34,270 nucleotides of DNA from Methylobacterium isbiliense. Lineage in GTDB: Bacteria; Pseudomonadota; Alphaproteobacteria; Rhizobiales; Beijerinckiaceae. The notes below the pieces were generated by a model. The model searched no databases. It had not been told where the DNA came from and saw only the letters and a program-made list of their open reading frames with translations. A program made the translations under genes and the position numbers. Shown one piece after another: positions 1-9,488 of this stretch (positions are counted from its first letter, which is position 1; every line of letters starts with the position of its first letter). The DNA lies in NCBI RefSeq assembly GCF_022179325.1, contig NZ_BPQQ01000064.1, positions 1-34,270 on the forward strand. Reading direction: 5' to 3'.

Positions 1-1348
<1,348 letters not shown>

Positions 1349-1389
1349 GGCGGCGCCTGCGCCGCGCCCTGCAGGGAGTGGTGGCCCGC

Positions 1390-2286
1390 ATGAGCGACCC
1401 GCGTGCGCTGGACGAGTTCCTCGCCCGGCGCGGACAGGACCGGCGGCTGGCCCGGCTGACGCACGACGTGCCGGTGCCGGTCGCCGAGGGTCTCGAATTC
1501 GAGGCGCGGGCCGCGCCCACGCGGCTCTCGCGCCACCACGCCGTGCACTACGTGGACGATCCGCGCGACCCGGCCGCGGCCGCCCCCGGCGCCGTGCCGC
1601 TCGACATCGCCTGGACCGGCGCGGGCTCGCTCGCGGCGTTGTGCGGGCGGCACGACCACTACGACTTCGCCATCGCCGCGGAGGCGATCCACCGGGTGCC
1701 GAACCTGCTCGGCTGGTTCCGGGCGGTGTGCGCGGTGCTGCGGCCGGGCGGCGTGCTCAACCTCGCGGTGCCGGACGGCCGCTTCACCGCCGACCTCGCC
1801 CGCCCGCCGAGCACGCTCGGCGAGGCGGTGGAGGCCGACCTCCTCGCCTACGACCGGCCGAGCCCGCGCCAGCTCTTCGGCCACGTCGCCGGTGCGGCGG
1901 CGGTGGAGACCGGCCGGATCTGGACCGAGGACCTCTCCCCCGCCGGCCTGCCGCGCCTGCACGGGCCGGAGGCGCTCGCCCTCGCCCACGCGCAGGCCCG
2001 GGAGGCCGCGGCCTCCGGCGCCTTCGTGGCCTGCCCGTGCTGGGTGTTCACGCCGCTCGCCTTCCTCGACCTGATCGAGGGGGCGAGCCGGCTCGGGCTG
2101 TTTCCCTTCGTGGTCAGCCAGTTCGCCGCCACCGAGCCGGGGGAGGGCGTCTTCTACGCCTGCCTGCGCCGCGACGCGGAGCGCGACCCCGAGGCGCTGC
2201 TGCGGCTGCAGCTCGGGGCGATCGCGCATGTGCGCGCCATCGCCGAGCGCCAGATCCGCGTCGCCCGCCGCCTCGCCGCCGGCTGA
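1390..2286 (+). CDS. Class I SAM methyltransferase-like protein (Methyltransferase_11 type)
   Basis: A 298-aa protein starting at ATG 1390, chosen because the coding signal begins there and it lies just past the Hint gene; the frame extends upstream only as a shadow of that gene. The central part reads FDYVIA-like (YDFAIAAEAIHRVPNLLGWF), then VLRPGGVLNLAVPDGRFT, which matches the post-motif II/III region of SAM-dependent methyltransferases acting near glycan or surface modification genes. The N-terminal SAM-binding motif expected as LEIGxxxxP is degenerate (LEFEARAAP), so catalytic activity is doubtful. It ends with the stop codon embedded in a 32-bp perfect palindrome shared with the convergent amidohydrolase. 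Its position suggests a role linked to the collagen-like/Hint protein, but that is inference. Confidence 0.75.
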   Translation: MSDPRALDEFLARRGQDRRLARLTHDVPVPVAEGLEFEARAAPTRLSRHHAVHYVDDPRDPAAAAPGAVPLDIAWTGAGSLAALCGRHDHYDFAIAAEAIHRVPNLLGWFRAVCAVLRPGGVLNLAVPDGRFTADLARPPSTLGEAVEADLLAYDRPSPRQLFGHVAGAAAVETGRIWTEDLSPAGLPRLHGPEALALAHAQAREAAASGAFVACPCWVFTPLAFLDLIEGASRLGLFPFVVSQFAATEPGEGVFYACLRRDAERDPEALLRLQLGAIAHVRAIAERQIRVARRLAAG

Positions 2287-2309
2287 GGGCCGCGCGGCCC
2301 TCAGCCGGC
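2278..2309. terminator. Perfect 32-bp palindrome, bidirectional terminator
   Basis: Positions 2278-2293 and 2294-2309 are exact reverse complements (arm GCCGGCTGAGGGCCGC). The palindrome contains the TGA stop of the methyltransferase-like gene and the TGA stop of the convergent amidohydrolase, so one hairpin can end both transcripts. It has no T-run, as is common in high-GC alphaproteobacteria. Confidence 0.7.
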
Positions 2310-3506
2310 CGCCAGGATCCGCCGGGCGGCCTCGCCGAGGGTGCGCAGGCCGAGCACGAGGTCCGCCTCGGCGGTGTCCTCCGCCCAGTGGTGGCTGATG
2401 CCGCCGATCGAGGGCACGAACAGCATCGCGGCCGGCATCACCCGGGCGAGGTTCTGCGCGTCGTGGCCCGCGCCCGAGGGCAGGGTCTGCCAGCCGCCGG
2501 GGCAGACCGCCTCGGCCGCCTCCGACAGGGCGCGCATCAGGCCCGGATCGCACAGGGCCGGCACCGCCCGCGAGACCGTGACCAGCGTGGCCGGGCAGCG
2601 CTCGCGCCGGTTGCTCTCGCGCAGCAGCGCGCGCAGGGTCTCCTCCATCCGCTCCAGCACCGGCACCGCCACGTCGCGGATCTGGAACAGCACCTCGGCC
2701 CGCCCCGGGATGATGCTCGGCGCGCCGGGATCGAGCCGGATGCGCCCGGTGGTCCAGGTGCTGCGCTCGCCGCAGGCCAGCGGCATGGCCGCGTCGAGCG
2801 CGGCGAGCAGGCGCACGGCGGTGAGGCCGGCATCCCGCCGCTCGGCCATGCTGGTGCCGCCCGCATGGTCCTGCCGGCCCTCGATCTCGATCCGGTACTG
2901 CCAGATCGCCACGATGCCGGTGACGACGCCGAGCGGCCGGCCGGCGCGTTCGAGCTGCGTGCCCTGCTCGATGTGCATCTCCAGGAAGCCGCGGTAGCGC
3001 GCGGGGTCGAGGCGCCAGCGCGGCAGGCCGGCGAGGCCCGCGCGGGCCAGCGCCTCGCGCAGGGGCGTCCCGTCCGTGCGGTTGCGGCTGGCGTCGATCT
3101 CCGCCTCGCTCACCTCGCCCAGGGCCGAGCGGCTGCCGAGGAAGCCGGCGTCGAAGTGCCCCTCCTCGTCCGCGAAGGCGCAGACGTCCACCGGCAGCCC
3201 GGCGCGCGCGAGCGCCACCCCGGCCACGACGCCGAGCGCCCCGTCGAGCCAGCCCGCCTCGTTCTGGCTCTCGATGTGGCTGCCCACCAGCAGGTGCGGC
3301 CCGGGGCCGGGATGCCGGCCGAGCACGGTGCCGACGCCGTCGATCGACGGCTCCAGCCCGCAGGCGGCGAGGCGGTCCATCAGCCAGCGGCGCGCCTCCA
3401 TGTCGGCGGGCGAGTAGGTCGGGCGGTGCACGCCGGTGCGGAAGCGGCCGATGGCGCGCAGGTCGTGCAGGTCGCGCAGGAACGCGGCGGTGTCGATCTC
3501 GGTCAT
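2301..3506 (-). CDS. M20-family Zn amidohydrolase (hydantoinase/carbamoylase family)
   Basis: A 401-aa enzyme read from ATG 3506 (MTEIDTAAFL); in-frame codons farther upstream give only low-complexity Arg/Ala sequence. It carries the dimetal ligands of the N-carbamoyl-amino-acid hydrolase/allantoate amidohydrolase group: GSH (H77), LDGALG (D88), DEEGH (E114/E115), MHIEQG (H178) and a C-terminal SHHW histidine. The length is typical of the family. These cytoplasmic enzymes hydrolyse carbamoyl or ureido groups on amino-acid-like substrates in pyrimidine, hydantoin or purine breakdown; the substrate here cannot be told. The first motif is GSHIES rather than the commoner GSHxDT, which may mark a subgroup. 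No pathway partner is next to it. It converges on the methyltransferase-like gene. Confidence 0.9.
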   Translation of the reverse strand: MTEIDTAAFLRDLHDLRAIGRFRTGVHRPTYSPADMEARRWLMDRLAACGLEPSIDGVGTVLGRHPGPGPHLLVGSHIESQNEAGWLDGALGVVAGVALARAGLPVDVCAFADEEGHFDAGFLGSRSALGEVSEAEIDASRNRTDGTPLREALARAGLAGLPRWRLDPARYRGFLEMHIEQGTQLERAGRPLGVVTGIVAIWQYRIEIEGRQDHAGGTSMAERRDAGLTAVRLLAALDAAMPLACGERSTWTTGRIRLDPGAPSIIPGRAEVLFQIRDVAVPVLERMEETLRALLRESNRRERCPATLVTVSRAVPALCDPGLMRALSEAAEAVCPGGWQTLPSGAGHDAQNLARVMPAAMLFVPSIGGISHHWAEDTAEADLVLGLRTLGEAARRILAAG

Positions 3507-3640
3507 GGGGGGCCTTCGTCGTGCCGGGGTGCCCCCCGTCCGAGCATGCCGGGGCGCGGCGGCGCAAGCCCGGGACCCGCGGGCGCCCGCGGCCGTTGAC
3601 AGCCCAGGTGAACCCAACGCGACGACCTGGAGGCCACGAC

Positions 3641-3850
3641 ATGGACGCGACGCCCTCGGCCCGACCCGACGTCAAGCCGCCCGTCTCCGCCAAGGGCGCG
3701 CTGCTCACGCTCCTCGGGGCGGTCGTCGGTGCGGCGGGCTACTACTGGTCCTACACGCACCACACCCCGCTCGGGACGCTCGTGGGGATGGTCGGCATCT
3801 CGCTGTGCATCCTCGGCACCGCGACCTCGGAGGGGCCGGTGCACCGCTGA
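3641..3850 (+). CDS. Small membrane protein, two hydrophobic segments
   Basis: A 69-aa protein from ATG 3641, preceded by a GGAGG-like ribosome site at 3629-3633. After a polar 18-residue start it has two hydrophobic stretches, about residues 20-38 (LLTLLGAVVGAAGYYW) and 45-61 (LGTLVGMVGISLCILG), so it is probably a two-pass inner-membrane protein. I do not recognise the family. It is divergent from the amidohydrolase and convergent with the next small gene. Confidence 0.7.
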   Translation: MDATPSARPDVKPPVSAKGALLTLLGAVVGAAGYYWSYTHHTPLGTLVGMVGISLCILGTATSEGPVHR

Positions 3851-3871
3851 GGCCGGGCCGGCGGCGCGGGG

Positions 3872-4108
3872 TCAGGCCGTCCGCCAGCCCCGCAGGGCGG
3901 CGAGCGCGCCCAGGGCCATCCCGCCGCGCGGGGCCGGACGGGGCGCCGGGCCGGAGCGCCCGGCGAGCAGGCGCGCGGCCCGCGCCATGCGCCGCTCGGC
4001 GCGGCGCTGATGCGCGTCCGCCGCCTCGCGCAGGGCGCCCGCGGCCACGAGGTCGCGGTCGGCGCGGCGCAGGAGCCAGCGCGCCAGAAGTCCCGAGATC
4101 AGCCGCAT
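3872..4108 (-). CDS. Small Arg/Ala-rich hypothetical protein
   Basis: A 78-aa reading frame from ATG 4108 with a GGGGACG ribosome-site-like sequence just upstream. The first half is Arg/Ala-rich and probably helical (RRADRDLVAAGALREAADAH); the C-terminal half contains a hydrophobic Gly/Ala segment. No known motif is visible. It lies 75 bp downstream of the hybrid histidine kinase on the same strand, so it could be the last gene of that transcript. In DNA this rich in GC such a short frame may be spurious. Confidence 0.4.
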   Translation of the reverse strand: MRLISGLLARWLLRRADRDLVAAGALREAADAHQRRAERRMARAARLLAGRSGPAPRPAPRGGMALGALAALRGWRTA

Positions 4109-4183
4109 CGTCCCCGCCCCCTGTGATGACGGGCGCCAGGATGGGGCGGCGCGCGGGGGCCCGCGGTGCGGCCCCGCACGGGC

Positions 4184-6382
4184 TCAGGCGCGGCCGCGCC
4201 CGCCCAGCCGCGCGCGCAGCGCCGCGGCGAGCTGCGCCACCGTGAAGGGCTTGGTGAGGAGGTGCGTGCCCGGATCGAGCATGCCGTTGTGCACGATGGC
4301 GTTGCGCGTGTAGCCGGTCATGAACAGCACCGGGAGATCCGGGCGGCGCAGCAGGGCCGCGTCGGCGAGCCGGCGCCCGTTGACGTCGGGCATCACCACG
4401 TCGGTGAGCAGGAGATCGATCTCGGGGTGGAGCGCGAGCAGGTTGAGGGCGGTCGCCGCCCCGTCCGCGTCGAGCACCCGGTAGCCGAGGTCCCGCAGCG
4501 CCTCCACCGTGAAGGCGCGCACCGCCGCCTCGTCCTCCACCACCAGCACGGTGGCGGGGCCGGCGGCCGGCGCCAGGTCGGTCGGGGGCGCGTCGGCCGC
4601 GCCCTCCGGCGGGCCGGCATGGCGCGGCAGGTAGAGCTTGACCGTCGTGCCCTGGCCGGGCTCGGAATAGACCGCCACGTGCCCGCCCGACTGGCGCACG
4701 AAGCCGTAGACCTGGCTGAGGCCGAGCCCCGTGCCGCGCCCCGGCTCCTTCGTGGTGAAGAAGGGCTCGAAGGCCCGCGCCGCCACCTCGGGCGTCATCC
4801 CGGCGCCGTTGTCCGTCACCGCCACCAGCACGTACTGGCCCGCCGCGACCTCGGCGCGGGCCGCCGCGTAGGCCTCGTCGAGATGGGCGTTGGCGGTCTC
4901 GATGGTGAGCCGGCCGCCGCTCTCCGGCAGCGCGTCGCGGGCGTTCACCGCGAGGTTGAGGAGCGCGCTTTCGAGCTGGTTGGGGTCCGCGAAGGTCCGC
5001 CACAGCCCGCCCGCCAGCACGGTCTCCAGCCGCACCGCCTCGCCGAGGGTCTGGCGCAGCAGCTCGGCCATGCCGGAGACGAGGGCGTTGGCGTCGAGGG
5101 GCTTGGGGTCCAGGGGCTGGCGCCGGGCGAAGGCCAGCAGGCGCTGGGTCAGGGCGGCGGCCCGCTGCGCGCCGCCGATCGCGTTGTCGAGCAGCCGGTG
5201 CTGGCGCGCGTCGCCCTGCGTCAGGCGCCGCTGCAGCAGTTCGAGGGAGCCCAGCACGATGGTGAGCAGGTTGTTGAAGTCGTGCGCGAGCCCGCCGGTC
5301 AGGCGGCCGACCGCGTCCATCTTCTGGGCCTGCCGCAACTGCTCCTCGCTCGCCTCCCGGCGCAGGATCTCGGCGCGCAGCTGCGCCAGCGCCTCGCCCT
5401 CCCGGCGGGTGCGCCGCAGCGCCACCAGCGTGAGGGCGACGAGCCCCGCGGTCGCCGGCAGGCCGAAGACGAGGTGGCTCGCCAGGGTCTCGCGCCACTC
5501 CGCCAGCACGCTCGCGCGGTCGATGCCGGCGGTGACGTAGACCGGCAGGTCGGGCAGCCGGCGATAGGCGTAGAAGCGGTCGCGCCCGTCCACGGCAGAG
5601 CGCGTGAGATAGAAGCCCCGCTCCTCGGCCGCCGCCAGCGTGGTGAGGAACCCGCTCCCGGCCGGCACGCGCCGGACCGCCGGTTCGCTGTCCGGCGCGC
5701 GGGCGAGGATCGCGCCATCCCCGCGCAGCAGCGCCACGGTGTCGAGCCCGCCCGCGCGCACCTGCTCGTAGAAGGCCTGGAAGTAGGCGGGATCGACCGC
5801 CATCGCGATCACCCCGCGGAAGCCCGGGCCGCGCCGGGCCACGCTCACCTGGAACGCGGCGCCGGCCGCCTCGCCCGGCCGCCATTCGCCGACATAGTCG
5901 CGGCCGGCCGGCCACGCCCCGTCCCGGTGGACGCGGAAGAACGCCCGGGCGGAGAGGTCGAGGTCGTGCGGGGCGGGCAGGCCCGAGGAGGCGACCAGCG
6001 GCCGGCCGTCCGTGCCGAGGACCCAGATGTTGCTGATCTGCGGCAGGCCCGCGGCGAGCTCCGCGAAGGCCCGGTGGAGCGCCGGCTCCCGCGCCCGGAT
6101 CGCCTCGTCGGAGGCCTCGCCCAGGGACTGGTCGACCTGCCGCGCCACGAGGTCGGCGGTCTCGAACACCTTGATCGCGTGCTCGCGCACCATGTCGAGG
6201 GTGCGCGCCAGACGGCCCTCGGCCTCGCGCCAGTGGCTGCGGTAGGACAGCCAGGCCGCGGTGGCGAAGACGAGGAGCGGCAGGCACAGGGCCGCGATCA
6301 CGACGAGCCTCAGCGACCGCTCGGCGGCCGAAGCGGAGGCGCGCCGCGGCGCGTCGGCGGCGACTGGGCGGGCTGGCGGCAC
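4184..6382 (-). CDS. Membrane-bound hybrid sensor histidine kinase with dCache-like sensor and receiver domain
   Basis: With the start at GTG 6382 the protein has 732 residues. The frame is open up to a TTG at 6517, but the added ~45 residues are low-complexity and neither start has a clear ribosome site, so the N terminus is uncertain. Order of parts: transmembrane helix ~25-46; extracytoplasmic double-Cache-like sensor ~55-300; second helix ~303-323; dimerisation helix with the phospho-acceptor His367 in GGLAHDFNN; ATPase domain with NLAVNARDAL (N box), VTDNGAGM and GRGTGLGL; C-terminal receiver with EDE, phospho-Asp661 in LLLTDVVMP and Lys711 in LTKPF. dCache domains sense small extracellular ligands such as organic acids or amino acids. 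No separate response regulator is adjacent, so its output partner is elsewhere. Confidence 0.9.
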   Translation of the reverse strand: MPPARPVAADAPRRASASAAERSLRLVVIAALCLPLLVFATAAWLSYRSHWREAEGRLARTLDMVREHAIKVFETADLVARQVDQSLGEASDEAIRAREPALHRAFAELAAGLPQISNIWVLGTDGRPLVASSGLPAPHDLDLSARAFFRVHRDGAWPAGRDYVGEWRPGEAAGAAFQVSVARRGPGFRGVIAMAVDPAYFQAFYEQVRAGGLDTVALLRGDGAILARAPDSEPAVRRVPAGSGFLTTLAAAEERGFYLTRSAVDGRDRFYAYRRLPDLPVYVTAGIDRASVLAEWRETLASHLVFGLPATAGLVALTLVALRRTRREGEALAQLRAEILRREASEEQLRQAQKMDAVGRLTGGLAHDFNNLLTIVLGSLELLQRRLTQGDARQHRLLDNAIGGAQRAAALTQRLLAFARRQPLDPKPLDANALVSGMAELLRQTLGEAVRLETVLAGGLWRTFADPNQLESALLNLAVNARDALPESGGRLTIETANAHLDEAYAAARAEVAAGQYVLVAVTDNGAGMTPEVAARAFEPFFTTKEPGRGTGLGLSQVYGFVRQSGGHVAVYSEPGQGTTVKLYLPRHAGPPEGAADAPPTDLAPAAGPATVLVVEDEAAVRAFTVEALRDLGYRVLDADGAATALNLLALHPEIDLLLTDVVMPDVNGRRLADAALLRRPDLPVLFMTGYTRNAIVHNGMLDPGTHLLTKPFTVAQLAAALRARLGGRGRA

Positions 6383-6615
6383 GGGGACGGGATCGCGTGG
6401 GCGGGGGCCGTGGCGTATCAGAGACCATGACGGGGCGCCAGCGCGGACGGGTTGCGCGCCGCCGCGGCCTCGGCTGGAGTGACGTGCCCCTCGACGGGGC
6501 ACCAGCCTCGTCCGCAACCGGGAGCCACGCCCTGTCCCGCCGCCCCTTGCCCGTCCTCACGGAAGCGGCCATCGCCCGCGCCCACCCGGCCTGCGCCGCG
6601 GACGAGGAGGCGGCG

Positions 6616-7248
6616 ATGCCGCTCCTGCCCGAGGCCGAGATCGACGCGCGGCTCGACGCGATCCTCGCCGCCAGACCCCGTCAGGGACAAGACGAGCCCC
6701 ATCGGGGCTACGGCCTGTGGCTGTTCGCCTACGGCGCCCTGATGTGGCGTCCGGACTTCCCCTTCGCCGAGCGGCGGCCCGCGACGGTGCAGGGCTGGCA
6801 CCGCCGGTTCTGCCTCTGGCAATGGCGCTTCCGCGGCACGCGGGCCAATCCCGGGCTGATGCTGGCGCTCGACCGGGGCGGACGCTGCCGGGGTCTCGTC
6901 TACCGTCTGGAGGGATCCGACCCGCGGGCCGCGCTGCGGCCGGTCTGGCAGCGCGAGATGCGCGGCCGGGGCTATGCCGGGCGCTGGCTCACCGCCCTGA
7001 CGCCGGAGGGGCCAGTGACGGCGCTCGCCTTCGTGGCGGACCGCACCGGCGGGCGCTATGCCGGGCGCCTCAGCGAGGTGGAGGCAGCCCACAGGATCGC
7101 GGCGGCCTGCGGCCATATCGGGCCGAACGCGCTCTACCTCCTCAACACCGCGCGGGCCTGCGAGGCGCTGGGCCTGCGCGACCGCCACCTGCGGGTGCTG
7201 CAGGGCTTGGTGGCGCAGCGCCTCGCCGCGCAGCAGCCGGACCCCTGA
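6616..7248 (+). CDS. ChaC-like gamma-glutamylcyclotransferase
   Basis: A 210-aa protein beginning at ATG 6616, chosen because GAGGAGG lies at 6604-6610. ChaC features are clear: LWLFAYGALMW (the YGSL substrate-loop motif, here YGAL), HRRFCLWQWRFRGT, NPGLMLALDRGG, and WQREM containing the conserved glutamate that acts as general base in this family. ChaC enzymes cleave glutathione to 5-oxoproline and Cys-Gly in the cytoplasm. Length and motif order are normal for the family. It is divergent from the histidine kinase and apparently monocistronic. Confidence 0.88.
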   Translation: MPLLPEAEIDARLDAILAARPRQGQDEPHRGYGLWLFAYGALMWRPDFPFAERRPATVQGWHRRFCLWQWRFRGTRANPGLMLALDRGGRCRGLVYRLEGSDPRAALRPVWQREMRGRGYAGRWLTALTPEGPVTALAFVADRTGGRYAGRLSEVEAAHRIAAACGHIGPNALYLLNTARACEALGLRDRHLRVLQGLVAQRLAAQQPDP

Positions 7249-7564
7249 GGGAACCCCGCCGGCCCCTCGCGCATTGGACCGGCCGGTGGTGCGGCGGACT
7301 GTCTCCGGCCCGCCGCAACGCACCGAAAAATGCCGCGACGCGGTCTGCCTCGCTTGACGTGCGACACCATCGGGCGCATCTCGATCGTGTTCGCGCGACC
7401 TGCTTCGGCCGGCCGTGCGGCTCCACCGGAACCACGAACCCAATGTCCAGCGACAGTAGTCGAAGGACCACGCCGCCCTGCGCTCGCCGCGTGTGCCGCG
7501 CCTGATCGTGTGATCGGGGCTCGCCCGCGACCGGCCTGTGGCGGCTGGTCGAACGAGGTGAGCC
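7249..7564 (+). other. Intergenic region, 316 bp
   Basis: No convincing gene is seen on either strand. A CTTGACG element near 7355 could be a -35 box, but no good -10 follows. The region presumably holds the leader of the small gene at 7565. Confidence 0.4.
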
Positions 7565-7762
7565 ATGACCCTGTCTTCCGTGCGCGCCCGGGCGGGCCTC
7601 GTCCGCCGCGACCAGAGCGTCGCCGTCGCCCTCATCCTGCTCCTCGCGCTCGTCTTCGCGCCGGCCATCGGCCTGCACGTGGCGGCGAGCGCCTTCACGC
7701 CGCAACCGGCCACGCCCGGCGTTGCCGCGGCCGCCGCCCCGGCCAAGCCGTCGCGCGGCTGA
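7565..7762 (+). CDS. Small single-pass membrane/exported protein
   Basis: A 65-aa protein from ATG 7565 with GAGGTG six bases upstream. A basic N terminus (RARAGLVRRDQ) is followed by a hydrophobic helix at about residues 19-41 (VAVALILLLALVFAPAIGL) and a Pro/Ala-rich tail, so it is an inner-membrane anchor or an uncleaved signal protein. The family is not recognised. Two further very small genes follow on the same strand. Confidence 0.6.
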   Translation: MTLSSVRARAGLVRRDQSVAVALILLLALVFAPAIGLHVAASAFTPQPATPGVAAAAAPAKPSRG

Positions 7763-7830
7763 CGGGCCGGGTCGCCTCCGCGGCCCGCCCGTGCTTGAAT
7801 GGTCCGGTCGCGCCGTCGGGGCCGGATTGC

Positions 7831-7938
7831 ATGAACGACGATCTCCGCGAATCCCGCGGCGCCCTGATCCTGCTGGGCGCCGCCGTCCTGTCGGTGCTGG
7901 TCTTCGGCGCCGTCACGCTGCTGGGCCTGTCCGGCTGA
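7831..7938 (+). CDS. 35-aa single-pass membrane peptide
   Basis: ATG 7831 opens MNDDLRESRGA followed by a compact hydrophobic helix (LILLGAAVLSVLVFGAVTLL) and a short end. Acidic/basic head plus one helix is a common layout of bacterial small membrane proteins. No strong ribosome site is seen, so expression is uncertain. Confidence 0.45.
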   Translation: MNDDLRESRGALILLGAAVLSVLVFGAVTLLGLSG

Positions 7939-7987
7939 GCGGAACCGGCGCGCCCTCCCGCGGATGTCCCGTCAGGAGGAGCGCCCC

Positions 7988-8155
7988 ATGACGGACACCG
8001 ACCGCGCCAAGCCCGGCGACGCCGCCCCGCCCGGCACCACGGGCACCGGAGAGAACCTCTGCCGCCATTGCAACGGCTCCGGCCGGATCGAATCCGGCCC
8101 GTGCCCCGATTGCGCCGGCACCGGCAAGGTCACGGAGCCGATCGGCGGCGCCTGA
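7988..8155 (+). CDS. Mini zinc-finger protein with two DnaJ-type CxxCxGxG motifs
   Basis: A 55-aa protein. ATG 7988 is preferred over ATG 7964 because AGGAGGAGC sits directly in front of it. The C-terminal half holds CRHCNGSGR and CPDCAGTGK, two CxxCxGxG units as in the DnaJ zinc domain, enough to bind one Zn. The N-terminal half is polar and probably disordered. There is no J domain, so this is a free-standing zinc ribbon; comparable short proteins are known in Rhizobiales, function unknown. It converges on the DUF1330 gene. Confidence 0.7.
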   Translation: MTDTDRAKPGDAAPPGTTGTGENLCRHCNGSGRIESGPCPDCAGTGKVTEPIGGA

Positions 8156-8201
8156 TGCGCCGTCCCGAAGGGACCGAGCGGATCAGGCAGGGGGCCTCGC
8201 G

Positions 8202-8525
8202 TCAGGCGGGCACCTTGTCGGCGGCGCGGTAGCCCTCCGGCACCCCGTCGATCAGGAAGGCCGCGCCGTCCGCGTTGCGGGTGCGCAGGGGCAGGATCGC
8301 CCGGTAGCCCGGCGAATCGTACCACGCACGGGCCTGCGCGCGGTCCGGGAAGGCGATGACGATGAGGTGCCCGGGCCAGGCCCCTTCGAGCACCTCCGCC
8401 TCGCCGCCATGGATGAGGAAGCGGCCGCCGAAGGGGGCGAGCGTCGCGTCGATCCGCTGCAGATAGGCGGCGATCTCCGGCCCCATCGTGACCGTGCGCA
8501 GATGCGCGACCGCATAGCTCGTCAT
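8202..8525 (-). CDS. DUF1330 family protein
   Basis: A 107-aa protein from ATG 8525. It has the dimeric ferredoxin-like alpha+beta pattern of DUF1330: an initial strand (YAVAHLRTV), a YLQRIDATLAPFGGRFL helix-strand, then GHLIVIAFPDRAQARAWYDS and SPGYRAILPLR, which are family hallmarks. Length is normal. The biochemical role of the family is not established. It is the last of three minus-strand genes (8202-9866) but an 85-bp gap separates it from the XRE regulator. Confidence 0.85.
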   Translation of the reverse strand: MTSYAVAHLRTVTMGPEIAAYLQRIDATLAPFGGRFLIHGGEAEVLEGAWPGHLIVIAFPDRAQARAWYDSPGYRAILPLRTRNADGAAFLIDGVPEGYRAADKVPA

Positions 8526-8610
8526 GTCCGGTGTCTCCCGTGGCTGTCCGGGAGATCCTGCCGCCCTGCGCCGCTGCATGCGATGACCTGCCGGGTCATG
8601 GATCCGGGGT

Positions 8611-9426
8611 TCAAGGATCCGTGCCGGCGAGGCGGTGGAGCGCCTCGGCCGTGCGGGCATCGGCCGGGAAGAACGATTCGAGGGCGAGTTCGGACAGGGT
8701 GACGTCCATCGGCGTGCCGAAGACCGTGGTGGTCGAGACGAAGGACAGGCGCCCGGCCTCGGTCTCGAGCTCAAGGGGCACCACGAGGCCCCCGCCATCC
8801 GGGCCGCCCGCCGGGCGCGCCGGCCCCGGATAGGCGGCGAGGTCGCGCATCAGCTCGGCGAGCACCGGATCGCCCGTGGCGGCGATCTGGCGGTGCAGCC
8901 GGTCGAGAAGATGGGCGCGCCACTCCGCGAGGTTGGCGATGCGCGGCGCGAGGCCGCGCGGGTGCAGGCTCAGGCGCAGCACGTTCACGGGCGGGGCGAG
9001 GAGGGCGGGCTCCTCGATCCCGGCGAGCAGCGGCGCCACCGCGCCGTTCGCCGCCACCATCCGCCAGTGGCGGTCGACGGCGAGCGCCGGGTAGGGCTCG
9101 TGGCCCCGCAGCACCAGATCGACCGCGCGCCGGGCCGGGCCCAGGGCCGGGTCGTCGAGCGGGCGCTGCGGGAAGACCGGAGCGTAGCCCGCGGCCAGCA
9201 ACAGCACGTTGCGCTCGCGCAAGGGGACGTCGAGGCATTCGGCGAGGCGCAGCACCATCGCGCGGCTCGCGCTCGCGCGCCCGCTCTCCACGCAGCTCAG
9301 ATGCCGCTGCGAGACGCCGGCATCGAGCGCGAGGTCGAGCTGACTCATCCGCCGCCGCCGGCGCCACGTCCGAAGCTCGTCGCCGAGGGTTTGGGCGGCG
9401 GGGGGCTGTGCTGTCCGTGCGGTCAT
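8611..9426 (-). CDS. XRE-family transcriptional regulator with MmyB-like ligand-binding domain
   Basis: A 271-aa protein from ATG 9426. Residues ~14-68 form a Cro/C1-type helix-turn-helix (SQLDLALDAGVSQRHLSCVE, then SGRASASRAMVLRLAECL). The remainder follows the MmyB-like pattern: YAPVFPQRPLDDP, AVDLVLRGHEPYPALAVDRH, WRMVAANGA, and a C-terminal PLELETEAGRLSF...FGTPMDVTLSELALESFFPAD. Regulators of this class often control a neighbouring oxidoreductase or small enzyme gene. Here the SnoaL-like gene ends 62 bp upstream on the same strand, so the two are probably co-transcribed and the regulator may control its own operon. Confidence 0.9.
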   Translation of the reverse strand: MTARTAQPPAAQTLGDELRTWRRRRRMSQLDLALDAGVSQRHLSCVESGRASASRAMVLRLAECLDVPLRERNVLLLAAGYAPVFPQRPLDDPALGPARRAVDLVLRGHEPYPALAVDRHWRMVAANGAVAPLLAGIEEPALLAPPVNVLRLSLHPRGLAPRIANLAEWRAHLLDRLHRQIAATGDPVLAELMRDLAAYPGPARPAGGPDGGGLVVPLELETEAGRLSFVSTTTVFGTPMDVTLSELALESFFPADARTAEALHRLAGTDP

Positions 9427-9488
9427 GCGCCACCGGGTGCGAGAGGTCGATCCGCGGATGCGGGTCGCGCCGCCCGCATCCGGCAGGG

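Noticed and set aside
3705-6572. Minus-strand frame of about 955 codons
   Set aside because: It is the shifted frame of the hybrid histidine kinase, whose motifs lie in the other frame.
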